Part shown: positions 23,501 to 35,400 of the stretch, piece by piece | Layout: the number at the start of each line of letters is the position of its first letter | How positions within the stretch are numbered: the stretch's first letter is position 1 | From: Narthecium ossifragum | Lineage: Eukaryota; Streptophyta; Magnoliopsida; Dioscoreales; Nartheciaceae | NCBI GenBank assembly: GCA_963920575.1 | Contig: OY986972.1 | Coordinates: 4,109,115 to 4,173,114, forward strand | DNA: 64,000 nt | Direction: 5' to 3' | Notes under the pieces: generated by a model | What the model was told of the DNA's origin: nothing | The model's database searches: none | The model's input: the letters and a program-made list of their open reading frames with translations, nothing else | Translations under genes and position numbers: made by a program

Positions 23501-23587
23501 ACTTTGAGAACAATTTGTCAATATTGGAGTATATATGAGTCTGTCAGAGACATTATGGCAATTAAGTTTGGCTCGAGCAAATCAAAA
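20532..23587. repeat. Segmental duplication, copy B
   Basis: It aligns with 1-9112 minus that copy's insertions, at high identity, and sits just upstream of NLR1. It holds the empty sites for the LINE (near 20670) and the LTR element (near 22645), and has its own insertion at 21066-21989. A block at about 22135-22255 differs from copy A. It ends at the assembly gap. No host gene is seen in it. Confidence 0.93.
21066..21989. mobile_element. Inverted-repeat element (MITE-like) with internal minisatellite
   Basis: The 924-bp insertion in copy B starts CTATGTTTGGTTGC and ends GCAACCAAACGTGGC. The hexamer CCAAGA is repeated on both sides (21060-21065, 21990-21995), while copy A has it once (near 1857). 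The ends extend into longer inverted repeats of GGAATGAGAA / TTCTCATTCC type. The middle has an AT-rich array of a 29-bp unit (CTTATTTCTTTCTCTTATT...) from about 21340 to 21640. No coding capacity. The terminal sequence resembles that of the element at about 52590-53100. Confidence 0.85.
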
Positions 23588-23787
23588 NNNNNNNNNNNNN
23601 NNNNNNNNNNNNNNNNNNNNNNNNNNNNNNNNNNNNNNNNNNNNNNNNNNNNNNNNNNNNNNNNNNNNNNNNNNNNNNNNNNNNNNNNNNNNNNNNNNNN
23701 NNNNNNNNNNNNNNNNNNNNNNNNNNNNNNNNNNNNNNNNNNNNNNNNNNNNNNNNNNNNNNNNNNNNNNNNNNNNNNNNNNNNNNN
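23588..23787. other. Assembly gap (200 N)
   Basis: Exactly 200 undetermined bases, a conventional placeholder, so true length is unknown. It lies where the duplicated copy B ends, and two apparent open frames across it are artefacts. Confidence 0.99.
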
Positions 23788-24416
23788 AAAAGCAGTTTGA
23801 TACCCTTTAAAATTACAGAGGAATTACCACTATTGATCCTTCACTTTGAAAAAACATTTATCAAGTCTCCCACTCTACGAAACCATATTAGGGGTGGCAA
23901 TTCGGGTCATGACCCGTGAACCCGACCCGACCCGACCCGAGATAAACGGGTTTGGGTTTGGGATAAACGGGTTCGGGTCATAAACGGGTCGACCCGTTTA
24001 TGACCCGTTTATAAACGGGTCGGGTCGGGTTGACCCGCGGGTTAAGCGGGTCAACCCGTTAACCCGCGTTTAATAGTGTTAGGGTTAGGAACTTAGGGCT
24101 TAGGGCACCACACACCACTGGTCCACTACCCACTTACCCTGTTACCCAGAGCCGCCGCAGCCCGCAGCCACCTACCCTCACTCCCTCAGTCCTCAGACCC
24201 ACTAACCCAGAGACCCAGCTCTCTCCTCCACTTCTCCAGTTCTCCTACCCTGCCGGCGACTCCTCTGGTGATCTTCGGATCTTCCCCTAGCTCCCCTCGA
24301 TCGCGATCTCAAATCTCCCCAGTGATCTCCCGAACTCCCCTATCGCGATCTCTCCTGGCGATCTCCCCTGTCGCGATCGACCCCCACCGATCTCCTCGCC
24401 TAGCCTTCTCCGAAGT

Positions 24417-25320
24417 CCACCGGCATCTCCCTTCCCAACCTCCATCCGATAGACAGTGGTTGATTCCTCAGATCGGTTCAACACTTCAACGGTTTCAAGA
24501 TTTCAAAGGTTAGTATCTTTCCCAGTACTATTTCTCTTCTCTTCTGTGGATTTTAGAGCTAAATCTTGTCTTTCTTATTTCTGTGATCTTTCTCTTTTTT
24601 TTTCTCAGCACCTCAATCTTTCTGTGATCTTTCTCTTTTTTTCAATAGGGTTCAATGCTACAACTCTTCCATGGATTTCACTTTGTGTTTTCGTGCTAAT
24701 TTTTTTTGTATCTTTCCTTTGATAGACCACATGCATCACTGTATATTTTTATGTAACTTTCTCTCTTGTTTCAATAAGATTCATTCCATTTCTCTTCTGT
24801 AGATTGATTGTCTCTGGTCAGTTGGTATTTTCCTGCTAAATTGCTCTTCAGTTGCTGTTGGTTCGATTGTCCACCGGCATCTCCCTTCCCAGTTCCCAAC
24901 CTCCATCCGATAGACAGAGAAGAGGTGGTTGATTCCTCATATCGGTTCAACACTTCAACGGCTTCAAGATTTCAAAGGTTAGTATCTTTCCCAGTACTAT
25001 TTCTCTTCTCTTCTGTGGATTTTAGAGCGAAATCTTGTCTTTCTTATTTCTGTGATCTTTCTCTTTTTTTTTCTCAGCACCTCAATCTTTCTGTCATTTT
25101 CTCAGTACTATGTCTGTGATCTTTCTCTTTTTTTTTCAATAGGGTTCAATGCTACAGCTCTTCCGTGGATTTTGTTTCTATGTTCACTTTGTGTTTTCGT
25201 GCTAATTTTTTTTGTATCTTTCCTTTGATAGACCTCATGCATCACTGTAGATTTTTAGGTAACTTTCTCTCTTGTTTCAATAAGATTCATTCCATTTATC
25301 TTCTGTAGATTTATTTTGTA
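24417..25320 (+). repeat. 454-bp tandem duplication in the transposase leader
   Basis: The segment beginning CCACCGGCATCTCCC at 24417 recurs at 24871 with small changes. Each copy includes ATTTCAAAGGTTAGTATC, a likely 5'-UTR exon end with splice donor, so the gene may have two alternative first exons or promoters. Confidence 0.88.
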
Positions 25321-25608
25321 TCTTTCCTTTGTTCAGTTGCTGTTGGTTCCAGTGTATCTATCTTGTTCTTCGTTTGTTTTGCTCTCTTTCTTTGTCAAAC
25401 CCCAACGATTTCATGTTTTCATTTTCTATTTTAATTTTTTTGTTTTTTGTTCCTTAATTTCGATTTGCTTCTGCTGCAAGTTTATCTGTTATTGGGTTAT
25501 GGTTAGCTCATCTGCTGCTGCAAGTTTCTCCTTAAATTCTTTAGGACTTTTACAATTTTAAGGTTACGACCAGGGTACTTATATGGTTTGTGCTTTTGAA
25601 ATCTGCAG

Positions 25609-28251
25609 ATGGATAGTATTGAAATTGTTGACAATGATGACAGTATTGAAATAGATGATACTGAAGAGCATGGAGCATCTGCATCAGCTGAAAATGACAA
25701 ATCTGGTAAGCGAAAGAGAAAACTTACCTCACCTATTTGGAGTCATTTTCATAGATTGCCTATGGGACCTGATAAGATACAAAAATGCAAGTGTAAGAAA
25801 TGTGGGGCAGAATATATGGCTAATTCTAGCCATGGGACTAGTAATATGAAACGTCATATCAAGATTTGTCCAAAAAATGATACGCGTGATGTAGCTCAAA
25901 TGCTCTTGTCCCAATCTGAAGGATCTATGTCTTTGAGATCGTCTAAACTAGATGCTAATACTGTACGTGAGTTGATGACTAAGGCAGTTATTATGCATGA
26001 TTTACCATTTAGTTTTGTTGAGTACGAGGGGATTAAAGATCTTTTTGGATATATATGTCCAGATATACAACTAGTGACTAGAAATACTTGCAAGGCTGAT
26101 GTGTTGAAGTTGTATAAGAGAGAAAAGAGAAGAGTCGCAAATAAATTTCAATCTATACCAGGAAGGATTTCTTTGACATCTGATTTGTGGACCTCCATAG
26201 CAACAGATGGTTATCTTTCTCTGACAGCCCATTTTGTTGACACTGATTGGCAATTACAAAAAAGAATCATAGGATTTTGTTTTATGCCTCCTCCACATAA
26301 TGCTGTTGGTTTATCTGAGAAAATATTTGCTTTGTTGAATGAGTGGGGAATTGTGGGAAAGCTATTTTCTATAACTTTGGATAATGCTTCCGTGAATTTT
26401 TCGTTCGTTGGGTTGTTGAGAAGCAAGCTTATGTTGAATGATGCCCTTTTATGCAATGGTCAATTCTTTCATGGTCGTTGTTGTGCACACATTCTCAATT
26501 TGATTGTTCAAGATGGATTGAAAGAGATTGATGAATCTATACTAAAGATTAGGGAGACAGTCAAGTATATCAAGGGTTCTCAAACAAGAAAAGATAAGTT
26601 CTTGGAATGTGTCAGCCAAGTGTGTCTACAAGCTAAAAAAGGTTTACGCCAAGATGTTCCCACAAGGTGGAACTCTACTTACCTTATGCTTGAGAGTTCT
26701 ATTTTTTATCGACGTGCTCTAACTCATTTACAGCTCAGTGATTCCAACTACAAGTATTACCCATCACAAGAAGAGTGGAATAAAGTAGAAAAAGTTTGCA
26801 AATTTTTGGCTATTTTCTATACTACCACTTGCATTTTTTCTGGCTCCAAGTATCCCACAGCCAACTTATACTTCCCTCAAGTTTTCCTCATTCAAGTTAC
26901 TTTGATCAAAGGGAAGGAAGATTCTGATGTTTTGGTGCGCGGAATGGCTATAAAAATGTTAAGTAAATTTGAAAAGTATTGGTCAGATTATAGTTTGATT
27001 CTTGCCATAGCCTGTGTATTGGATCCTCGATTCAAAATTCAATTCATCGAATTCTCTTATCAAAAGTTATATGGCAGCGATTCACTTGAAATGAAGGAAG
27101 TTCGGGAGAAATTATTTTATCTCTTTGATGCATATATGCATACTTATGGTAAAACAGTACCTCATTCAAGGGGGTCTATTGCAACTCGAGATGCCTCTAC
27201 TTCTAGTATTAATGAAGGTCTTTATTCTAAGGAGTGTGAAGATATTATGAAGGTATGTAAATTTTTCATTCATAAAGTTTATATATACATGTGTATTCTA
27301 TTTCTTTGAATGAATGGAAATTTTTATGCTGTCACTTTGTGTTTTTATTTTCTCTCATTGATATGTATATGCATACTTGTACGTTAGAAATTTTTATGCT
27401 GTTAATGAATGTTTCTATTTCTTTGAATGAATAGAAATTTTTCATTCATAAAGTTTATACATACATGTGTATTCTATTTCTTTGAATGAATGGAAATTTT
27501 TATGCTTTTAATGAAAGTCTGCATACACTTAAAAGCATGTTCATTCCTTGAGTCATGACATAGAAAGACAATAACATCATGCTCTGATGTGCTATGAAGT
27601 TGAGGCAGAACACTTAAAAGTAAAAAATGTCATGTAGTGATGTTGTGAAGTTCCTATTTTGGTCATAAATAACTGCAGCAGTCTTTCATGATTAGCATAG
27701 ATAACTGCATATTTTCTTTGAATGAATGGAATTTTGATATGAAATATTCTATATTATGTAGGACTTTGATTCTTATCAAGTTCAAGATTTTCTATCTACT
27801 ACTCAAAAGTCTCAATTGGAGCTTTATCTTGATGAGCCAATAGTGGATAGAAGGGAAGATATTGATGTTCTTCACTTTTGGAGGGCTAATCAATATAGAT
27901 ATCCTGAACTTTCACTCATGGCTCGTGACATATTATCTATACCTGTTTCAACGGTTGCTTCCGAATCTGCTTTCAGTGGTGGTGGTAGAGTGCTAGATCA
28001 ATACCGTAGTGTGCTTAAGCCTGATGTAGCTGAGGCTTTAGTTTGTACACGTGATTGGTTATATGGTCACAAAGGTAAGCTAGCAAGTAGCAGCTGATTA
28101 AATTAAGTTATTATTAAATTGTCTATCATAACTCATTTATACATATCATGCAGACAATTCGACTCCTTTGGATGATCTTACTGAGGATGTGATGACTTCA
28201 ACATTCGGCAATGATGGCGAAGAATCGGGACAATGCTCCACCACTACTTAG
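25609..28251 (+). CDS. hAT transposase (zf-BED, RNase H fold, hAT dimerisation domain)
   Basis: Three exons, 25609-27252, 27762-28074 and 28154-28251, join in frame with GT-AG borders to give 684 residues. The start ATG follows directly after a CTGCAG acceptor, so the leader is spliced. A BED zinc finger lies at residues 44-87 (W44, C62-x2-C65, H83, C87). The RNase-H-like core follows with catalytic-candidate Asp192 (TSDLW) and Asp258 (TLDNAS), then HGRCCAHILNLIV and DVPTRWNSTYLML. Exon 2 carries the hAT dimerisation region with VLHFW, IPVSTVASESAFS (Glu616 is the third catalytic candidate) and the DWL end. The enzyme would cut and reinsert elements with matching termini. Length and domain order fit plant Ac/RICESLEEPER-type proteins. 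Being inside intact termini argues for a mobile copy rather than a domesticated gene. Confidence 0.95.
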
Positions 28252-28738
28252 TATTTATATTTTGATCCTATGAAACGATATGGTTGAAGTTACTTATCTA
28301 TGTGTTGAAGTTACTAAGGATTTATTTTGATTTGGTTGTAATTTGATATGGTTGCTTGTCAATGATTGTAATTTAATATGGTTGTTTGTCTATGGTTGTA
28401 ATTTGATTTAGTTGTTTGTCTATGGTTGTAATTTGATTTAGTTGTAGTTTGAATGTTTAATCTAGTTGTAATTTGATCTGATTGTTATTTAATTTAGTAA
28501 TTTGATATTTTAAATGGCTGTTAAACAGGGTTGACCCGTTCTGACCCGACCCGACCCGACCCGTTTAATAAACGGGTTAGGCGGGTCGGGTCGGGTTGAC
28601 CCGTTTATAAACGGGTCGGGTTTGGGTTGATAAACCTGACCCGTTTAATAAACGGGTCGGGTTCGGGTTTGGCTTTTCTTAAACGGGTCAGTACCCGAAC
28701 CCGACCCGCGAACCCGAATTGCCACCCCTAAACCATAT

Positions 28739-29484
28739 GATCTGGTCCAACGCCCGAAACACCCGAACGGCGTTACATTGAATGACAGAGACGCATATGA
28801 CCAGTGTTTACTCCTTGTTCCTACCAAAACCCACTGTAGTTGGCAAAAGGGAGGTTAGGGTTTAGAAGAGACCCGTGAGTGCACTTCAATCAGACACACA
28901 GAGAGCACTTGAATTGGGGAAATCATACCTGACGTTCACTTATGTCATCGACGGTGAAAACTCCAATCAAGAGGCTCAGGGTGCACCGGATTCCTCTCCG
29001 ATGGAGAAATGTACAATGTACAAAGAAATCCTAAGCCATGGTGGTCGTATCGGACAGGAAAACTGTTACAATCGGAGTCGTGAAAGAGAGGGAAAACAAT
29101 CACGTGATTTTATAAAATGGAAGACTGGAAGACCTGACAAACGTACGCTTTTTTTAATGTGAGGGGACTGGTACTGCTAATTCCTAATTTTAGCCTAAAA
29201 GAGTCTCATCTTGAACCGCATGCTTTTGGATCTGTTTCTTGGGAAACACATCGAAGTTGGTCAACCATTCATTGAAAGCTCATCCTTTAATTTGAACTAC
29301 AAAAAAAATAGATACAGTGCATGGGAAAAGAAAAGGAGTAGGTACATTTTGGACAATTTTATCATCAATTTCATCTTTTGAGATACTCAAGTGCAATACC
29401 ATATTGTCCATAGATGTGCCAAACGAACAACAATATTTTCAAGCGGCTCCAGATTCAAAGTATTAACAAGAAAAGGGAAGAGCT
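28739..29484. other. Flank of the hAT insertion and 3' side of the TBC gene
   Basis: Unique sequence with no recognised gene. An open frame at 28875-29162 (95 codons, plus) has no recognisable domain. This is probably the 3' UTR and flank of the minus-strand TBC gene, at least near 29300-29484. Confidence 0.45.
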
Positions 29485-32400
29485 TTACAGAGAATCATCC
29501 TGTGGATAGAGACCCATATCTGTTTCGATCGGCATCGATGGTGGGGTGCCCGGTGGGATGCATGCTGCACCGTTCTCTCCTGCGCAGAGACAGAGAGCCT
29601 CCGCATCTCGTATGATCCCATCGAGATCAATGTGACCACTGAGTTCATTGATGAACTTTAGGAGGGTATCAAAGTCCATCTGATCAGTCACAATCTTCCT
29701 GCGGTATTTCTTCAAGATTGCAACACATACATAAAGGTGGAAGTGCTCTGACATATGATGAGTCCACAGTACCTCCCACAAGCGCATCACTTTCTCGTAC
29801 TCGAATTCTCTGAGCAGACACAAAAGGGCAAATGTAGCCAAAACCATATAATGGCAATGACATGATTATAAGATAAAGCGACAAAGTGGCAAAACAATTG
29901 AAAACTGAAGACAAAAAAAGTAAAGAAGAAACAATTCATCCTTTATTTTCCAAATTTCAGCCTCCCTGAGCATACTCCAATTTCTAAACAAAGACGATCT
30001 AGGCAAATTATATTTCCAAGAACCATGATATACTACTCTTAATTTGAAACAAACTCTGCTTCAAGCGAAGTTTTTCTCCAAGTACATTCTTCTTGGACAG
30101 TGCTCTAAGATGCTTACATTGATATCAATAACCTGCACAGCTCTTTTGTTTTCTGTTCTACCCTTTCTGTGTCTTCTAAAGCAACAGGCCTTGTCTAAGC
30201 ACTAACACGATAGGGTCACTAATAAGACTTGATTCCGAATCAAGAACAGCTCCAGTTGTTAAGGATTTAGCATAATTTGATGATCAGCTGTCAGATTGAG
30301 ACATCAACCTCGCACTAATTACAAACAAAATACTGGACGGGAGGTCTTACAAACTCTTCACCACCTATTAATATAAGAAGCATACTTTGTTGCAAGGTTT
30401 TAGGTGCCGTCGGCACGTACCATGCCAGACCTATTGGCACGGACCCCATACAAACAGCACAAAAACTGAATACAAGGATAATATATTGGGCACGGGGCTC
30501 CATGAATTCAGCTAGTAATTACAGGCAGAGTGCGTAATGGGTGGCGCGTTCCGCGCCAACCACTTGCATCTTTGGTTAGAAGATAGGCCACCAACAAACC
30601 AACCTTCTAAAGGTCCTTGTCTATCAACATCATAAGTAAACCATCAACTGACTCTACTTCCTCTAACACCCAGACTTGTGCCTGTCTCTTCACAAGAGGG
30701 TATCCAAAGCTAAATGAAAATAAGCAAACAGTTTCAGCATGGCTTCTAAATCCTGTCCTTTATCGATGAAAAAAGGCATCCTTCAGTTTTTAAAAAAATT
30801 CTTAGCCTCCTCGTCTGCGCTACATCAATCTTCTAACAATATACTCCAATAACCTATCTATAAAATATAGGTGATCTTCTAAGCACAGATGCTCTTTGTA
30901 TTTTTCTCAAGCTTCACATAAGAAATGGTCAGTTTAGGACAGGCATAAAGATCTAGTCAAAGTCATTCGCAGAACATCATGTGAGAGGCTCATGCTTCCT
31001 CCACACACAATGATATTATACCCAAAATCACTCATAAACACATGAAAAAGAAAAAGATTCTGACTTCAACTCAGTCAATGATGTAAAAAAGGATAAGCAA
31101 AAGGAAAATTTATTAGGATATTTGTTGCTATGATCGCAGATATGTAAGTAAAAATAATTCATGGAGCTAACTTGCGTCCTTCTTGGCCAAGCAAAATGAT
31201 GTCGAAGACTACCAAGGAGAAGTTGTACTCATGAACTACCATGCCGCTAGCGCACTCGTGCCGGTCACTAGCGTGCCCTGTGAGGGCACCAGCGTGCCCT
31301 GTGAGGGCACCAGCGTGCCCTGTGAGGGCACGAGTTGTGCCGGTAAGCACGGCCTATGCCGGTTGGCACGGGTGTGCCAACACTAGACATTTCGCGTCAA
31401 TATCCTACTAACATGAAAAGTACTGGTCCAATGCCGACCGACACAGAAATCCATTGATGTAGTTCCTTTTGCTAGTTATACATTAAAGATTGCATCCATC
31501 ATCTAGCCATCAGAGCCAACATTTTAAAGGCAGCTAGAATATGCAGTTCAAGGCAACTGCATAGCAAGGATTGTTGTGCCAGTTTATGGTAATCACGTTA
31601 TTGGGATACTGTGCTGATTCTCGATACGAACCCCTTGTCGATGGCACGTAGTCTCTTCAGGAGGGAAATGTACTTGGCACAGACCCCATGTCAGGTATTT
31701 GTATCGTGCAGGTAATTTATTGGCACCATACATATCAACAGCCATGGACCACGCCAATGGGCACGGCAATCCATGAGGCATAGCATCTGTGTTCAAGACT
31801 TGAAGTAGTAGGCAGTTACGGACCAAAAATGCAGTGGTTCATTCAATTATGAAAATTTAGTGCAGAACTGTTACAAAAAGCAAAAAAAAAAAAAAGGAAT
31901 ACAATAGAACACAGGACAATAAAATAGCAAAAACAAAATATCTGCATGTATGTGTACCCTGCAACTTCTTATAGTAATTCACTGACCTTTTAAATTGTAT
32001 AAGTATCCACCGAAAACAAAAGAAGTAGTTCAAGCAATCAGCCTGTGTTAAGTAATTATGCAACGGGGTGTCTAGAAGCTCCACCAGCTGACATCAAAAG
32101 AACTTCGACTTATCTTGGGAAAATGTTGTATCTCAGGCACAATAGAAGAAGCCTCATGCATATGAAGTAAGTTGTAAGAAGGATGACTAGTAAGTAGCAT
32201 CGAACACATAGAATACACAGTGCAATGCAATTCAGAGGTTAAATTTGCTTCATCTACTTCTGTTTATCAGTAATGTAAGAGTACCATGCAAGTCCATTGA
32301 CATTCTTTGGAATATTGTACAGGCCATAGCAAATCTAGTGAGCAGAGAAAATCTACACAAAAGTGCTTCGAGTGAGGAATATTTATTCACAAGCAAAAAA

Positions 32401-35400
32401 CACAATAAATCAGATAGTTTAACAATTATTTTTGTTCTAGTTGTAAAACATGAATGCTCCAAATCTTAATTTAATGGTTCTGATTTTTTCCTTTATACTT
32501 TTCATTGCAAAAAGTCATGAATCATTTCCGATATTAAGACTCCCAGAAAAACAGATTAAAAGCAATCAGCAAAAAGTTAATTCTTGTGATTCTTACTTAA
32601 AAATACAACGACTGAAAGGTGCAGCATTAAGGAGAGAGTATAAATGACAGTCACATTCGCAGTTGGTAAGTTCCTACAACAACTATGGGATACTTAAGCC
32701 AAGGGAACTAGAGAGCTAGCTAAGGATACAGGGAGGGGGGCATTTGAGATGGGAGGGTCAGTGTTCATGCATATTCCTTGGGAGCTGAAATTGAAGTTGA
32801 TGCTGTTGCTAAGAGCAGCAACAATTCAGCAGGGCATTTTATGGCATAGACTGGAGAAGATATATGGCTCTCAGGTGATTCTGAATTGCTTGGGAGGTTA
32901 CTTATTTATGTTCTGGGGCACAGCTTTGGGATGGTGCAGATGAGGTTTTTCCCCTTGGATCTCCACCTGTTGCTCGGCAGAATGGCCAGATTGAGGGATA
33001 TACAAGCTCAATAATAGAAACGGACCTCGAATGGTTAGCTATGGTCCAGGCTGTTGCAGAAACTATAAATAAAGTTACTGCTAGGGATCTAAATGGGACT
33101 CCAACAGGTTCTATGAGCTGATGTATTTTGTTCCTTTCAGTCTGCACTTAGCCTTTCAGCTCATCTAACTGTACAGAAACAGATCAAGCATCGAGTATAG
33201 AGTACTCATGAAGTTATCAATTACTCGAATATCTACTTAGAAGTTTCCTTTAAACTGCACACAACTACTCGATTGCAGAGAAAACATCACCAGCCTTTCT
33301 TTTTCTTAGTTTCAGGGTTACAGTTAACATCTATTTTCCAACATATAAGTATGTTTGCATGTTGATGAAGCATTTAACTATATCCACAACAAAAGTAGCT
33401 CGGGAAAGAAACTACCTAACTAATTAAAATACAGATAAACCGACAAAAAATAGTCAAATTTCCCAAATGACATATCCCAATGATATCACTTAGTCTTAAA
33501 CAGAAAATCTTTGCTTGTACAATAGGAAGATGATGTTTCAGGAGCTATGTGTGATTTGCAGAAGTATAATATACAAGTAGGTGTTCCTGGTAAAGACCAA
33601 CCAACACTAATTTAATTTAACTGCTTAAATTTTTTCTTGCAGCAATCTTATTTGCTAATAGAATGACAACAGGGAACAAATAGAGAAAATGAGAAATCAC
33701 GAAAACCAGCGACAAAGTATTCTTGGTATGTTCCATCTAGAGGTCTCAATCGAGTGTAATGGTTGAACTAAACTTTCTTGTTTGCTGCAACTGCATACTT
33801 GCGATTCTACGTGATTTATGCAGGATAAGAGTGCAGACACATGTTTTCGCTTGAGACTCGAATAATGATAATAAAATTGTACCTACATGTAATGACAACT
33901 AAAAACCTAACCACTATAGTAACCCAAATTTTTACAATTCAAACCTAGATTTAGAGGTAAAATAATGTAACGATATAGAAATATGTATTATCAACACAAT
34001 TCTATTATCTGACATTCTTAAGCCAAAACATGGTGGAGTGTATAAAACATTTTCAGCGACTCATATTAATAGCAAACCCACCCCTAGTGTAAATTAAGAT
34101 AATCATAATCAAAAGAATGCATCAACATGTACATCTTTCAAGGTAAATGCTGGTTCTTTACCTTAGACAATGCAAAAAGCTGAGAGTGCATGCCGGTTTG
34201 GTCACGGTTAAAATTGGGACCGAGTCGTTCCATCAGAGCAACAAAACACCAAAATGATTCGGTTTCATCTTCCATCACAAACAAAATTGGTGATAGGAGA
34301 TCACTCATACCCTGAAAGCCAATGTAACATTAGGCGTTCACAATAAAACCAACAGCAGCAATAGGAGCTCATATCAGTTGAATTGTAAACTGTGTCAAGC
34401 AAATGACATAGTTGATCATCAAAAGCAAAGCATAGATGTTAAGCATTTTAAATTCCAATCATATTTGTTTCAACGAATAACGCTTCTACAGCCTCAATCA
34501 TACTTGCCTCCATGAAATTATGTTTCAAAATTTTCAAGAGGAATAAAAACTAACAGCTTTTACAGATGCATTACCAATTTGTGTCGCTTCAGGCAATGTT
34601 GGTAGGTGAAATGTCAAATATAGTACCGATTTACATAAACGATACACTGCAGGCTGATAGACACATACATGCTGATAACTAGAGATATTACTTCAAACTA
34701 CCTGTCAGCACTTAAATAGAAGCAAAGAGCAACATAAAGTGAAATGCAAATCCATAATCCAATATAAAAAGCCTCGCATACTCTTAACTTTAAATCAACC
34801 TTATATATGGACATAAATGCTAGTAATAATTCAGCAATCATCTCCCAACACTAGCAGGTGCAGAACAAGGATATCAGCAACCCTACAAATCATCCTCAAA
34901 CTTTAACATGTCACATAGCATGTAAAATCCAATGTGGAGTAACCATTAATACCTGACAGTAACCAAGGTCGAAATTGTAGAAGGAATACGTCAATAGTAT
35001 GTCATGTAGACGTGTGACATTTGGATTATCATCTCCATCATAGTAAGGGACAGATCTGTCGGTTCTCACCTTCAGAATGTACAACAGATGATCAGCAAGT
35101 TATATCAAATGTTTAGAAGAGCACAAAGCATATGCTAGAAGCACTAAAATGTTCAAATAAACAATCAATAAATCATTCTACCACGTCCTTTTCTATTAGG
35201 CCTTTTCGTTCCCTGAATTTCGTAAACTTTTTGGCTTGTGTTGAGGATATACTCTGCATTGGAACAGAACACAAAAAAAAAAGCAATATAAGAATATGAA
35301 ATCAATCAAATTAATAAGCAATTAATTTATACATCAAACCTGAAACTCTGCAAGGTATACTTCCCAAGCCAAGAAATATCTCGTATTCATGAAGAAAATT

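Larger units (their letters stand above)
23889..28730 (+). mobile_element. Complete autonomous hAT transposon
   Basis: The 4842-bp element has perfect 19-bp terminal inverted repeats TAGGGGTGGCAATTCGGGT and a perfect 8-bp target duplication AACCATAT at 23881-23888 and 28731-28738. Both ends carry dense arrays of GACCCG/CGGGTC subterminal motifs (23908-24062 and 28540-28712), the usual transposase binding zone of hAT elements. The termini resemble those known for the rice nDart/Dart group (TAGAGGTGGCC...). Inside lie a leader with a 454-bp tandem duplication and a three-exon transposase gene (25609-28251) with no visible lesion. The perfect target duplication, matching ends and open gene suggest recent insertion and possible activity. 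Confidence 0.95.

Noticed and set aside
23441..23810. Two open frames running through the N run
   Set aside because: Artefacts of translating the 200-base gap.
25609..28251. Domesticated hAT host gene (as for DAYSLEEPER-type genes)
   Set aside because: The gene lies between perfect inverted repeats and a perfect 8-bp target duplication, which marks a mobile copy.
28875..29162. 95-codon open frame after the hAT element
   Set aside because: No domain, splice context or homologue recognised; more likely flank of the TBC gene.
31200..31340. CRISPR-like array at the 21-bp repeats
   Set aside because: Units are directly adjacent without spacers and this is a plant nuclear genome; it is a minisatellite.
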